Below, piece after piece: positions 5,528 through 6,122 of a DNA stretch of 6,122 nt. Made by a program: the position numbers and the translations under genes. The notes under the pieces were generated by a model that saw only the letters and a program-made list of their open reading frames with translations, made no database searches and was not told the origin of the DNA. Positions within the stretch are counted from its first letter, which is position 1. Every line of letters begins with the position of its first letter. This stretch comes from Candidatus Saccharimonadota bacterium. Lineage in GTDB: Bacteria; Patescibacteriota; Saccharimonadia; Saccharimonadales; Saccharimonadaceae. Where the stretch lies: contig JAGCAL010000035.1 in the NCBI GenBank assembly GCA_017652715.1, positions 1-6,122 of the forward strand, read 5' to 3'.

Positions 5528-6122
5528 TTAAAGTTTCTTTGCTTTATCCATCTGCGGGTCACGCATTGCATTAATATCTTCATAGCTTCGTTCAACTTCA
5601 ACATCCGGCGTAATTCCTTCCCCATTAATCGAACGGTCATTCGGCGTATACCATTCCGCCGTCGTTACCTTAAGGACGGTGCCTCCAGACAAATCATACA
5701 AATTCTGAACCACCCCTTTACCATAAGTCTTCTCGCCAACTATCGTCGCCTTCTCGTAATCCTGTAAAGCCCCAGCAACAATCTCTGACGCCGAAGCAGA
5801 CGAACCATTCACCAGAACAATTGTCTTCATATCTTTCAAAATTGCCTTGCCAGAAGATGTCTTATCGGTTTTGTCTCCGAAATGTTTAGATTTCTGAATC
5901 AACACACTTTTTCCATCAATCCAAAGACTGAGCAAATCCTCAGCCGCCGAAACATAGCCACCCCCATTCCCACGCAAATCCAAAATCACCTTATTTACGC
6001 CTTTACTAGCAAACTCTTTTGCAAATCCTTGAACCATAGTGCCAGTATTATCATCAAAGCGTGTTAACGTAATAATCGCCGTCGAACCATCATACTCAAC
6101 ATACTCCGACACATTATTAATC
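5528..6122 (-). CDS. S41-family C-terminal processing peptidase (CtpA/Prc type), C-terminal part, cut by right window edge
   Basis: This is a serine protease of the tail-specific CtpA/Prc group, which trims or degrades envelope proteins by recognising C-termini. The frame is open to the edge (INN before VSEYVEY), so the GTG at 6112 is not the start. The N-terminal part, where an export signal and PDZ domain would lie, is outside the window. Visible are TAIITLTRFDDNT, the DLRGNGGG loop (about 5960), the catalytic Ser in SSASASEI (codon 5794-5792) and the catalytic Lys in TYGKGVVQ (codon 5719-5717). Their 25-residue spacing equals that of the Ser/Lys dyad in E. coli Prc. The end, ITPDVEV followed by DPQMDKAKKL, is the usual S41 C-terminus. 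It probably forms a transcription unit with the glycosyltransferase downstream. It ends in TAA. Confidence 0.92.
   Translation of the reverse strand, partial: INNVSEYVEYDGSTAIITLTRFDDNTGTMVQGFAKEFASKGVNKVILDLRGNGGGYVSAAEDLLSLWIDGKSVLIQKSKHFGDKTDKTSSGKAILKDMKTIVLVNGSSASASEIVAGALQDYEKATIVGEKTYGKGVVQNLYDLSGGTVLKVTTAEWYTPNDRSINGEGITPDVEVERSYEDINAMRDPQMDKAKKL

Noticed and set aside
6110..6112. GTG as the start of the S41 protease
   Set aside because: The frame is open to the window edge, no SD precedes it, and the catalytic domain would begin without its usual upstream part.

Overview
The window is a compact stretch of bacterial chromosome with every gene on the minus strand. Transcription therefore runs from the right edge to the left edge. 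Very short intergenic gaps, ordinary housekeeping genes and the style of the AlaRS N-terminus (SQPSMRLQDIEDVGDPRHTT, then EMLGNWSLGDYFKEEQ) suggest a small-genome Patescibacteria/CPR lineage, most likely Saccharibacteria-like. That assignment is recalled family resemblance, not a search result. TAA, TAG and TGA all appear as gene ends (TGA ends leuS, TAG ends the SpoU methyltransferase). The code therefore looks standard, which argues against the UGA=Gly lineages Gracilibacteria and Absconditabacteria.

Layout in transcription order, right to left: (1) the C-terminal part of an S41/CtpA-type processing protease, cut by the window edge; (2) a GT4-family glycosyltransferase 43 nt downstream, with a good Shine-Dalgarno; (3) leuS (LeuRS), preceded by an extended -10 promoter placed so that its mRNA would be essentially leaderless; (4) a SpoU/TrmH RNA 2'-O-methyltransferase overlapping leuS by ATGA; (5) a 71-residue glutaredoxin-like protein, possibly with its own promoter inside the end of the methyltransferase gene; (6) alaS (AlaRS) with a TTGCGA-N17-TATAAT promoter that again predicts a leaderless mRNA. 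alaS runs off the left edge. The first two genes concern the cell envelope and protein quality control; the last four concern translation and redox.

Three things stand out. First, alaS has a single in-frame TAG at 681-683, and the frame on both sides reads as good AlaRS. Second, leuS carries two hairpin-forming insertions (3460-3529 and 2235-2363) that share a 21-nt core at 19 of 21 positions, are read in the same frame as SFSGRSS / SSSGRSS, and have locus-specific complementary arms. They look like two copies of a small palindromic element living in frame inside a protein gene, comparable in concept to Rickettsia palindromic elements. Third, the LeuRS CP1 editing domain is about 40 residues short just before the RDW..SRQRYWG segment. 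No stretch of more than 300 bases lacks a gene, and I saw no tRNA, rRNA, CRISPR array or transposase.
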